Assembly (NCBI RefSeq): GCF_000444135.1 | Contig: NZ_ATDK01000257.1 | Location: 1-60,044, forward strand | Source of the DNA: Pseudomonas avellanae BPIC 631 | GTDB taxonomy: Bacteria > Pseudomonadota > Gammaproteobacteria > Pseudomonadales > Pseudomonadaceae | Length of the DNA stretch: 60,044 nt | Reading direction: 5' to 3' | Part shown: positions 53,006 to 60,044 of the stretch, piece after piece | Layout: the number at the start of each line of letters is the position of its first letter | How positions within the stretch are numbered: the first letter of the stretch is position 1 | Made by a program: the position numbers and the translations under genes | The notes under the pieces: generated by a model | What the model saw: the letters and a program-made list of their open reading frames with translations, nothing else | The model's database searches: none | What the model was told of the DNA's origin: nothing

Positions 53006-54562
53006 ATGACTTCAGCAAACCACGTTCAGGCGTCGTCCAAAGCCAGACGGTGGGGACAGTTGTTTGCCGCCTGCCTGACCGGGATCCTCATCCCTTTGTG
53101 CTTCACCGGCCCCGCAGTGGTCTTGCCGTCGATCAACCAGGCGCTGGGCGGGTCGGCCGTCGAGCTGACTTGGGTCATCAACGCTTACATCCTCACGTAC
53201 GGCAGCGCCATGATGGCGGCCGGAAGCCTGACCGACATCTATGGCAGAAAGCGGATATGGCTGATCGGCCTGGTAATATTCGTAGTGTCCACCAGTGCCA
53301 TTCCGGCAGCGTCATCCGTTGTGCAGATCGATGTACTGCGCCTGATTCAGGGTCTGGGTGGCGCCGCAGCGTTTGCCGGGGCCATGTCGTCGCTTGCGCA
53401 GAGTTTTCATGGCGCTGATCGTACCCGGGTATTCAGCCTGCTGGGCACTACGTTCGGCATCGGCCTGGCGTTCGGCCCTCTGGCGGCCGGTGCGCTGGTG
53501 GATTCGGCAGGCTGGGAATGGTCATTTCTGGCCACCGCACTCATCGGCGCACTCGGCTTTGTACTGGTGCTGTTCAGCGCGACCGAATCCCGAGACCCGG
53601 ACGCCCAAGGTATGGACTGGCCGGGCGCGATCAGCTTCACCGCCGCACTGACCCTCTTCACCTACGCCATCCTGCTTGCCCCGGAAGACGGCTGGGCTCA
53701 TCCGCAGGTCTGGGGCGGCATTATCGGCTCAATCGTGCTGTTATGGATTTTCATCGTGGTCGAACGTAGTACCGCCCGACCGATGCTGGACCTGTCGCTG
53801 TTCAAGAGCCCGCGTTTTGCCGGCGTGCAGATTCTCGCCGCCAGCCCGGCATTTTTCTTCGTGATCCTGATCATCATGCTGCCGGCCAGGTTCATCGGCA
53901 TCGATGGCCTCAGCGCCCTCGAAGCGGGGCAGATGATGACCGCGCTCGCCGCGCCGTTGCTGATTGTGCCGATGCTTGCGGCGCACTTGGCGCGGCGCTT
54001 CACCTCCGGCGTGCTGTCGGGCGTGGGGTTAGTGCTGGTGGCAGCGGGCCTGGCCTGGCTGGCACTGGTGCTGGACAGCGGTGCAACCCGCATGGCCCTG
54101 CTGCCGATGGCGTTGATTGGTATCGGCATTGGCCTGCCCTGGGGCTTGATGGATGGCATGGCGGTCAGTGTCGTGGAAAAGGAACGGGCTGGCATGGCGA
54201 CCGGCATTTTCAATGCGGTGCGTGTTTCAGCTGATGGCATCGCCATCGCGCTGGCCGGCGCGCTACTCGCGACGTTCATTCAATGGAGTTTGTTCGGCGC
54301 GCTGAATGGCACGGCGCCAGAAGTCTTGACCGAGGCGGCCAATCGCGCGGCGCTGGGCGATCTGCAAAGTGCGATTGATGCCCTCCCCGGCCAGTCAGAC
54401 CTGCTGCATCAGCATTACGCCACGGCCTTTCGCAACCTGCTGTTCATCCTCAGTGTCGCCAGCGTGCTGACCGCCGCAGCGGTTTTCACGCTGCTGGGTC
54501 GTGTGCATGCCCACGAAGAACTGCCGCAGGATTCTTCCGGTCTGACGGGGCAAACCAAATGA
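53006..54562 (+). CDS. MFS transporter, DHA2 (14-helix) type
   Basis: A 518-residue protein with 14 hydrophobic segments. Motif A-like GSLTDIYGRKRIWLIGL and motif C-like GTTFGIGLAFGPLAAG are visible. Such exporters remove drugs or metabolites. ATG 53006 has AGGGAAA upstream; TTG 53000 is less likely. It overlaps the broken LLM gene by 4 bases and opens the oxidative gene cluster. Confidence 0.9.
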   Translation: MTSANHVQASSKARRWGQLFAACLTGILIPLCFTGPAVVLPSINQALGGSAVELTWVINAYILTYGSAMMAAGSLTDIYGRKRIWLIGLVIFVVSTSAIPAASSVVQIDVLRLIQGLGGAAAFAGAMSSLAQSFHGADRTRVFSLLGTTFGIGLAFGPLAAGALVDSAGWEWSFLATALIGALGFVLVLFSATESRDPDAQGMDWPGAISFTAALTLFTYAILLAPEDGWAHPQVWGGIIGSIVLLWIFIVVERSTARPMLDLSLFKSPRFAGVQILAASPAFFFVILIIMLPARFIGIDGLSALEAGQMMTALAAPLLIVPMLAAHLARRFTSGVLSGVGLVLVAAGLAWLALVLDSGATRMALLPMALIGIGIGLPWGLMDGMAVSVVEKERAGMATGIFNAVRVSADGIAIALAGALLATFIQWSLFGALNGTAPEVLTEAANRAALGDLQSAIDALPGQSDLLHQHYATAFRNLLFILSVASVLTAAAVFTLLGRVHAHEELPQDSSGLTGQTK

Positions 54563-55493
54563 ACCAGGACAAGTCACTCAACCTGCACAAATCGGGGGCG
54601 CACTCGGCGTTTTCGAAGGTGTTCGCACCCGGCCATCTTACCTTTGGCCTGATTACGCCGCTGGAGGGTTATCCAAACTCGGCAGTGCCGCCGCCCTGTG
54701 GCTACGCGACGTGCCCATGCTCGACCCGGCTTTCGGCGACGCCGGGCAGATCTTTGACCCTTTCGTGTACGCCGGGCTGCTGGCGGGTGTCACCCAGCGA
54801 ATATGTATCGGAACTGCAGGCATCGTCATGACACTGCGTCATCCGCTGACCGTGGCCAAACAGGCCTGCAGCCTGGACGTGTTGCTCAAGGGACGCTTTT
54901 TGCTGGGGCTGTCTACCGGTGACAGACCCATTGAGTATCCGGCGTTCGGGCAGGATTTCGATACACGAGCCGCACGTTTCAGAGAATGCGTCGAGATTCT
55001 ACGCGCAGTGACAGAACACTCTTTTCCCCTGTTGACCACGCAGCACTACGGGCAATTGAACGGTGAGCTGGATCTTCTGCCCAAACCCTGGAGCGGACGA
55101 CTGCCGATGCTGGCAGTCGGTCGCTGTGGCCAGGATATAAAGTGGCTGGCAAACCACATGGACGGCTGGATATGGCACCAGAGCGGCTTCAATACATTGC
55201 CTGAGGTCATCGACCACTGGCGTGAATCCAACGTGCAGAAACGCTTCAAACCCTACGGTTATGCGACATTTTTTGATCTGGACGACAACAAGGATGCCCC
55301 CATGACCGTTGGGCGCGGCATCAGCACCGGGCGAAACGCGCTCATCAGGTTGTGGGAGCGCCAACGAGAAGAAGGCGTCTCGCATGTAGCGTTGAACCTG
55401 AAACCTCTGAAGCGCCCCGCCAAGGAGGTGTTACAGGAGCTGGAAGAGTACGTATTGCCGTATTTTCCTACACGCCGGGGTAATCCGGTCTGA
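54559..55493 (+). pseudogene. LLM-class flavin oxidoreductase with internal deletion
   Basis: The N-terminus (from ATG 54559) reads HLTFGLITPLEGYPNSAV, then the frame changes. The rest (LWLRDVPMLDPAFGDAGQIF to 55493) continues in another frame from about 54690. Intact relatives carry roughly 20 more residues between GYPNSAVP and the ALWLRDVP segment. A short out-of-frame deletion near 54680-54695 therefore inactivates it. The downstream part otherwise looks normal (GLSTGDRPIEYPAFG, FLLGL). Confidence 0.85.
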
Positions 55494-55586
55494 ACGCAGT
55501 ACTGTCTGACTCCACGTTGACTATCGCGGTGTGCTTCGTGGCAGAAACAGGGAAGAACTCCATAAAAAATGACCGGGGAGGTCACC

Positions 55587-56780
55587 ATGCGTGCTGAAAA
55601 AAATTACCCGATAAAAACCAATCCCATGCGTAGCAGCCGCAACAAGATGCAGCTCGGTGTTTTTTCCACCAACACGGAAGGAGGCTGCACAGTCACCAAT
55701 GCGCCAGAACGCCTGCGTGGAGACGATTGGGCGGGCAATCTGGAAATAGCCAAAATGGCAGACAGTGCAGGCTTTGAGGCATTTATACCGGTAGGCCGCT
55801 GGAAAGGTTTTGGCGGCGAGAACAACACCGGCGGCATCTGTTTTGAAACCTACACCTGGGCCGCCGGCATTGCAGCATTAACCGATCAGATCGCAGTGTT
55901 TACCACCTCGCATCTGCCTACGGTACACCCGCTCTTCGCCGCCAAGCAGGCGGTGACGATCGACCATATCAGCAGCGGTCGCTTCGGGCTCAATATCCTC
56001 TGCGGCTGGTATGGCGCCGAGATGCGCATGTTCAACGGGCACATGCTGGAGCACGATCAACGTTATGACTACGCCGAAGAATGGCTGCACATCGCAAAAA
56101 GTGCCTGGGAACAGCAAACACCATTCGACTTCAAAGGCGCTTATTTCAATATTTGCGGCGCCATTTCGCAACCCCGTCCGCTCAACAAGCCTTATTTGAT
56201 CAACGCAGGTGGCTCGCCGCGCGGTAAACGATTCTGTGCAGAACACTGCGACGCTGCTTTTCTGATCATCAAACATCTGGACGGCGAAGACGCGGTGCGT
56301 CAGCAGATCGCGTCTTACAAGGACGTCGCCAAGCTTGAGTTCGGGCGGGATATAAAAATCTGGTGTTACGGCTACGTGGTGCAAAAAAACACCCAGGCAG
56401 AAGCCGATGCCTATCTCGATTATTACGCCACTCAACTGGGCGATGATGAAGGGTGCGACATCATTACCCGCGAATTGGGTATCCAGACGGGCATATTCAC
56501 GCCAGAAGACGCTGAACGTTTCCGCTTTCACTTCAAGGCAGGTTTTGCCGGTGTACCGCTGGTGGGCACGCCGCAACAGATCGTGGAACTGCTGCAGAAA
56601 TACGCCGACTGGGGTATCGACGGAATTGCACTGACCTGGCTCGATTACCATCAGGGTATCAAGGACTTCGTCGCACAGACATTGCCGTTGATGGAGGTGG
56701 CTGGCCTGCGCGAAACGCGCGCGGTAGAAACGCTCGCCTCCCCGGTCGCGGTCACATCAGGCGCAGAAGAAACAGCCTGA
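55587..56780 (+). CDS. LLM-class flavin-dependent monooxygenase
   Basis: A 397-residue bacterial luciferase-like TIM barrel. FSTNTEGG, WKGFGGENNTGG, the SGRFGLNILCGWYGAEMRMF phosphate/flavin region (split here as FGLNILCGW and YGAEMRMF) and the YDYAEEWLHIAK motif recall the RutA/SsuD group. It oxidises a C-H or C-S/N compound using FMNH2 from a separate reductase. ATG 55587 has GGGGAGG 7 bases upstream. The exact substrate is unknown. Confidence 0.9.
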   Translation: MRAEKNYPIKTNPMRSSRNKMQLGVFSTNTEGGCTVTNAPERLRGDDWAGNLEIAKMADSAGFEAFIPVGRWKGFGGENNTGGICFETYTWAAGIAALTDQIAVFTTSHLPTVHPLFAAKQAVTIDHISSGRFGLNILCGWYGAEMRMFNGHMLEHDQRYDYAEEWLHIAKSAWEQQTPFDFKGAYFNICGAISQPRPLNKPYLINAGGSPRGKRFCAEHCDAAFLIIKHLDGEDAVRQQIASYKDVAKLEFGRDIKIWCYGYVVQKNTQAEADAYLDYYATQLGDDEGCDIITRELGIQTGIFTPEDAERFRFHFKAGFAGVPLVGTPQQIVELLQKYADWGIDGIALTWLDYHQGIKDFVAQTLPLMEVAGLRETRAVETLASPVAVTSGAEETA

Positions 56781-56782
56781 TA

Positions 56783-56822
56783 AAAAAACTCCCCGGGGCC
56801 GGATCCGGATCCGGGGAGCTTT
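56783..56822 (-). terminator. Rho-independent terminator of the DUF6282 gene
   Basis: On the minus strand CTCCCCGG ... CCGGGGAG is followed by seven T. It lies between the convergent LLM and DUF6282 genes and may also slow plus-strand transcripts. Confidence 0.85.
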
Positions 56823-56835
56823 ACTGAGTAGCCAG

Positions 56836-57708
56836 TCAAACAGCCAACATGCGCCGGGGATTTGAAAGTGTCACGTCTACCCGGCGCGCTTCGCTGAGGC
56901 CAAATGCCTCGAACCAACCGTCGCTCAATGACAGCCACTGCGACACATCAACCTGACTGGTCTGCCCCAGATCAGAGCTGTACACCACATTGGCAACCTC
57001 GCTCAACACTGCGCTGAAGTCCTGCTTATCCTGATAGCCCAACAAGTAGGTGAGCGCCGTCTGCTCGATGAAGATATTCGGCTCGCGCCCCCACGCCGCC
57101 AAGTCCTCGGCCTTCAAGCCGGTGAGCGGGTTAGCCGGCTGATTGAGCATCAGCCGTGGTACCCCGATGCGAATCGCTTCGTCCACCAACAGCCTGACTT
57201 CATGCGCGTCGGCGTGACCTGTCGAAATGACCAACGGGTAGTCACAGGCCATTTTCAGAATATCCAGCGCCTGAGGGGTAAGCCGCCCGCTTTGCGACGT
57301 CACCCGCGCGGGCTGGATCGGCTTGTTCTGCAAGATCGGATGGCTCGGGCTGCGGACCAGCGTGCTGGTATGTTTCCTGCCGGTGACCGTCGGGAAATGG
57401 ACGATGAACCGCTCTGATTCGTCGCCGCGCAGGCACAGACTGCGCTCCACAACCCGGTGGTCAACGCCTCCGGCTATCTCGTTGAGCACCAGCGACCCAC
57501 TGACAGGAAAACCCTCCTGACGGGCCTCCCATGCCTGAGCAGCCGTGCAGCCCAGATGGTTCTTCAGCACCACCCTGCCCTGCGCCTTTGCGTAGCACCG
57601 GCCGGCTTCCATTGCGCCGTGACGGCGAATGAAGGCATCCGGGTTGGCGTGATAATGCACGTCGATAAAGCGCGTGCTTGTGCCTGGCTCATCAACGGGC
57701 GTAGTCAT
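56836..57708 (-). CDS. DUF6282 family amidohydrolase-like protein
   Basis: A 290-residue protein with a metal-binding start FIDVHYHANPDAF, a mid-chain VISTGHADAHEV and a late VYSSDLGQ, all typical of the amidohydrolase/PHP-like superfamily grouped as DUF6282. It is probably a metal-dependent hydrolase or lactonase. It overlaps the alpha/beta-hydrolase gene by 4 bases. Its reaction is not known to me. Confidence 0.75.
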   Translation of the reverse strand: MTTPVDEPGTSTRFIDVHYHANPDAFIRRHGAMEAGRCYAKAQGRVVLKNHLGCTAAQAWEARQEGFPVSGSLVLNEIAGGVDHRVVERSLCLRGDESERFIVHFPTVTGRKHTSTLVRSPSHPILQNKPIQPARVTSQSGRLTPQALDILKMACDYPLVISTGHADAHEVRLLVDEAIRIGVPRLMLNQPANPLTGLKAEDLAAWGREPNIFIEQTALTYLLGYQDKQDFSAVLSEVANVVYSSDLGQTSQVDVSQWLSLSDGWFEAFGLSEARRVDVTLSNPRRMLAV

Positions 57709-58484
57709 TTCGCCAGCTCCGGCACCAGGATCAGGAACGTGTCGATGCCTTCCAGCACGCGCCTCAAATCATCGGTCAGTGGGCGCATGCCGCCATCAAT
57801 TACGCACAACGAACGCTGATTTCTCCCCTCGGTGCGCAGCACATGATCGGCGCCGACCAGCTGTGATTTGCCACCAAATACGCTCAGCACACGCCCCTCA
57901 TAGTCGCAAAGACGCTCACTGACATTCACTCCGTCGAGCAGTCGAAAACCACGCACCAGACGCTGACCCTGAGGTGCCAGCAGCACATCATTGTCAGTGT
58001 CGAACCGGTCTTGTTCAGCGTGTGCCTGGCCTTCGGGCAAGACCAGCTCATCAAGCAAGCGTTTAGCCTGCCTGACGTGACCCTGTTCGGCCAGGTCCGC
58101 CATGCGCCCAAGCCTTGCATCCAGCAATGCGTCGGCTTTTGACGGGGAAGAAAGCAACAGCAAGGCAGGGGTCACAGACAGAAACGAACTACCGGCCAAC
58201 GCCTGCGCCAGCGCACCGCCCAAGGCGACGCCGACCAGCACATCCGGTACGCCCCAGGGCTCGAGGGCATCGGCCCAGCGCTCGGCAAAGCCGCTGAAGC
58301 ACTCGTCTGGCACGGCAGGCAGTGACAGGGAGTCGAACACCGTCACCTGATGACCGGAGCGGATGAAATGATCGATCAGCGGCCCGGCGAACGCGCCTTG
58401 ATCCCACACCGGCATGACCGGTGACAACACAAATGCCCGGGCTTGCCCGTGACCGAAGGTCTGGTGCGTGATGTGGCAACTCAT
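57705..58484 (-). CDS. Alpha/beta-hydrolase-fold protein lacking the nucleophile Ser
   Basis: A 259-residue protein with the fold's pattern: VLSPVMPVWDQ (oxyanion region), the elbow LVGVALGGALAQAL at 84-97, and VLSVFGGKSQLV near the acid position. The elbow normally reads GxSxG; here residue 87 is Ala (codon GCC). A classic esterase reaction is thus unlikely. It could be a non-hydrolytic lyase or binding protein. ATG 58484 has GCAGGAG upstream. It is coupled to DUF6282 by overlap. Confidence 0.78.
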   Translation of the reverse strand: MSCHITHQTFGHGQARAFVLSPVMPVWDQGAFAGPLIDHFIRSGHQVTVFDSLSLPAVPDECFSGFAERWADALEPWGVPDVLVGVALGGALAQALAGSSFLSVTPALLLLSSPSKADALLDARLGRMADLAEQGHVRQAKRLLDELVLPEGQAHAEQDRFDTDNDVLLAPQGQRLVRGFRLLDGVNVSERLCDYEGRVLSVFGGKSQLVGADHVLRTEGRNQRSLCVIDGGMRPLTDDLRRVLEGIDTFLILVPELAK

Positions 58485-58508
58485 GGTGTTTGCTCCTGCA
58501 ATAAATAA

Positions 58509-58533
58509 AAGACCCACTCAGGCAAGCGGGTCT
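58509..58533 (-). terminator. Terminator after the nitronate monooxygenase gene
   Basis: On the minus strand AGACCC ... GGGTCT is followed by TTTATT. It lies between the nitronate monooxygenase stop (58571) and the start of the alpha/beta-hydrolase gene (58484). Confidence 0.7.
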
Positions 58534-58570
58534 GATCGACGATCCTTATCACTTGAAGAATGGTCCCCCT

Positions 58571-59542
58571 TTAACGAAAGGCCCGAAGACGCTCGATGCT
58601 GTCGGCATAACCGCGCAAGGTTGATTCCATAATCAGTTGCGCGGGTTGTATGTCCTTGATCAGGTCTGCAACTTCACCGGCCCAGATGGCCTTGATACTG
58701 ACGTCATCGGCCGCCATCGCCGTCTCGTACTCGGCATGCCGCCGATCAACCGACGCCGCAAATGCCTGCTCCTCACCGACCCAGGCCGCCGAGAAGTCGT
58801 TGCCAATCGCCCTGCCCCTGTAGCCTTCGGGCCACTCGATGCCGCGCACCTGATCAAACAAACGGGTCCTGACCGTATCGCTCGCCACCGCCTGCACCAC
58901 ACGCTGCTTTACCCGCGCTGACGGCAAGGCCTCCTCGGAGGCCAGAAACCGCGTTCCCATCATCACGCCATCCATGCCCAGTGCCAATGCGGCAGCCATG
59001 CCACGACCGTCGGCAATCCCGCCAGCACCGATGAGCACCACGGCATCTCCCACGGCATCGCGGACCGCCGGGAACAGTGGCAATGACGAGCGATGCAAAC
59101 TGTGCCCACCGGCTTCGGCCCCCTGCACGATCAAGGCGTCAGCACCGGCGTCCAGCGCGTAGTGCGCCTGATCGACATCGTGCACCTGGACAATGACCCT
59201 GGCATTGGCCCGTTGAATGGGTTTGATGAAAGGACGCACATCGCCAAACGATAACGCGACCACATCAGGGCCATATTCCAGCGCCAGATCGAGCAATTCA
59301 AAACGCCGGGCCACCGTAAACATCACCAGGCCCACGCCCCAGGGCTGCGTGACGTCGCGCATCAACTCAAGCTCACGTGCCATCCACTGAGGATCACCAT
59401 AGCTGGCGCCCACCAGTCCAAGCCCACCGGCTCTGGAAACCGCCGCTGCCAGACGCCCGCCCGACGCGCCGCCCATGGGCGCCAACGCCAGGGGGCAGTC
59501 GATCCCCAGCAGCGCAGTCATTGCCGTATTGAGTACGGTCAT
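58571..59542 (-). CDS. Nitronate monooxygenase family protein
   Basis: A 323-residue FMN TIM-barrel protein with APMGGASGG near the N-terminus, VIVQGAEAGGHSLHR (flavin-phosphate and active-site region) and VLIGAGGIADGRGMAAALALG, all hallmarks of the nitronate monooxygenase/2-nitropropane dioxygenase family. It oxidises nitronates or related enols. ATG 59542 has AAGGATG upstream; the longer frame to 59602 is not used. Confidence 0.9.
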   Translation of the reverse strand: MTVLNTAMTALLGIDCPLALAPMGGASGGRLAAAVSRAGGLGLVGASYGDPQWMARELELMRDVTQPWGVGLVMFTVARRFELLDLALEYGPDVVALSFGDVRPFIKPIQRANARVIVQVHDVDQAHYALDAGADALIVQGAEAGGHSLHRSSLPLFPAVRDAVGDAVVLIGAGGIADGRGMAAALALGMDGVMMGTRFLASEEALPSARVKQRVVQAVASDTVRTRLFDQVRGIEWPEGYRGRAIGNDFSAAWVGEEQAFAASVDRRHAEYETAMAADDVSIKAIWAGEVADLIKDIQPAQLIMESTLRGYADSIERLRAFR

Positions 59543-59622
59543 AACGTCATCCTTTTTTATAAACGCGAGTAGCTGTGCCAAGAGCATGGCGATAACCACC
59601 ACACTCCCGAACAGCAGGCGGG

Positions 59623-59960
59623 TCAGGCTACTTTTTGCAAGGCCGTTGCCGGGGTGATGTATTCGGCCACGCTGTAGAGGTGGTACTCCCAGGTGCCGAT
59701 TTCTTTCAGGCGCGAATACCGTGACAAGAACTCGTTATCGGTGAACAGCGATTCAAACTGACTGCGATCGCTCCATTGCGCTTGGTTGATAACCGTCTTG
59801 CCGTCGGTACTTTTCATCAGCCGGCTCCACTTGAAAGCGCTGTACGTACGCGCGACGTAATTGACGGTCTCTTCAAGAATTTCAATGGCGGCGTCCTGAA
59901 AGTTCTCGTTTACGTGGACAACGTTGACCAGATAGACAGGGCGGCGGCAAAAACTGAGCG
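59623..59960 (-). pseudogene. Antibiotic biosynthesis monooxygenase-like gene, 5' truncated
   Basis: The frame reads RPVYLVNVVHVNENFQDAA, then WSRLMKSTDGKTVINQAQW and ends at 59623. This is an ABM-type ferredoxin-like fold of about 100 residues. Upstream of PVYLV no ATG, GTG or TTG exists in frame before a TGA at 59995-59997, exactly where an IS30-type element begins. The gene has therefore probably lost its start to the insertion. A start at ATG 59817 would give only the last 64 residues. Confidence 0.78.
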
Positions 59961-60044
59961 CAACACCTGACCAATCCGGTACGGTGAACCTATGTCATAT
60001 CATGAACTCAGCATTGAAGAACGCATCACGATCCAGTTTGGCCA
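59945..60044 (+). mobile_element. IS30-family insertion sequence, left end (continues past window)
   Basis: The left boundary is uncertain. It lies somewhere between about 59945, where coding of the ABM gene is still plausible, and the transposase start at 59992. The rest of the element is outside the window. Inverted repeats cannot be checked without the right end. Confidence 0.65.
59992..60044 (+). CDS. IS30-family transposase, N-terminal fragment
   Basis: ATG 59992 opens a frame that reads MSYHELSIEERITIQFG to the window edge. This is the very typical start of IS30-family transposases (HTH_38 domain). GGTGA lies just upstream. Only 17 codons are in the window. Confidence 0.85.
   Translation, partial: MSYHELSIEERITIQFG

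Noticed and set aside
1..60044. CRISPR arrays, tRNA and rRNA genes
   Set aside because: No regularly spaced direct repeats, no tRNA cloverleaf with CCA-type end and no rRNA stretches were seen by eye; a tool scan was not possible.

Overview
The window looks like chromosomal DNA of a Pseudomonas, most likely of the P. syringae group. This rests on high-GC coding, Pseudomonas-type REP elements, a PrrF-like iron sRNA, fused indolepyruvate ferredoxin oxidoreductase, CbtAB cobalt-uptake genes under a B12 riboswitch, a protealysin/emfourin pair, and an IS30-type element at the right edge. The species call is an inference from gene content; no database was searched.

Left part (1-9557): a cobalamin block built around two back-to-back cobalamin riboswitches. 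Leftward from the first run cobW, cobN, a ChlI-like AAA+ ATPase and a ChlD-like VWA protein (metal handling and cobalt chelation). Rightward from the second run cbtB, cbtA, cobE and cobM (cobalt uptake and corrin-ring synthesis). A REP/REPIN array (about 9610-9900) closes the block. Next come a 1160-residue indolepyruvate oxidoreductase with a divergent Lrp/AsnC regulator, then an iron-control segment (14114-15118): a terminator, a Fur-boxed PrrF sRNA, and a second Fur-boxed promoter in front of a small chimera of sigma region 4 and the FecR N-terminus.

Middle (15240-40684): an M14 carboxypeptidase; an MFS pump with a TetR regulator; a leucine-rich-repeat protein kinase; a YebC paralogue; enoyl-CoA hydratase and thiolase; and a cell-wall/glucan segment (LEA lipoprotein, GH128-like glucanase, AT-rich gap, small exported protein, GH3 beta-glucosidase). 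These are followed by a MATE exporter with TetR, a DUF883 protein, a SPOR lipoprotein, protealysin with emfourin, a four-gene pqiAABC membrane-lipid transport operon, an XRE regulator, and a decayed stretch. The decayed stretch holds a frameshifted LysR, an intact pirin, and a deletion scar where an aldo/keto reductase and a LysR gene have both lost their 5' halves.

Right part (40709-60044): a leftward operon of amidase, DeoR regulator, M20-type carbamoylase/hydrolase, two adjacent small-molecule kinases, DUF3311 and SSF symporter, apparently for uptake and breakdown of an unknown amide or ureido compound. It is followed by a serralysin-like RTX protease, a GAF histidine kinase with an abnormal N-box, and a LysR-controlled cluster (MFS, a broken and an intact LLM flavin oxygenase, DUF6282 hydrolase, an alpha/beta-hydrolase lacking its nucleophile serine, nitronate monooxygenase, and a 5'-truncated ABM gene) cut at the right edge by the IS30-type element.
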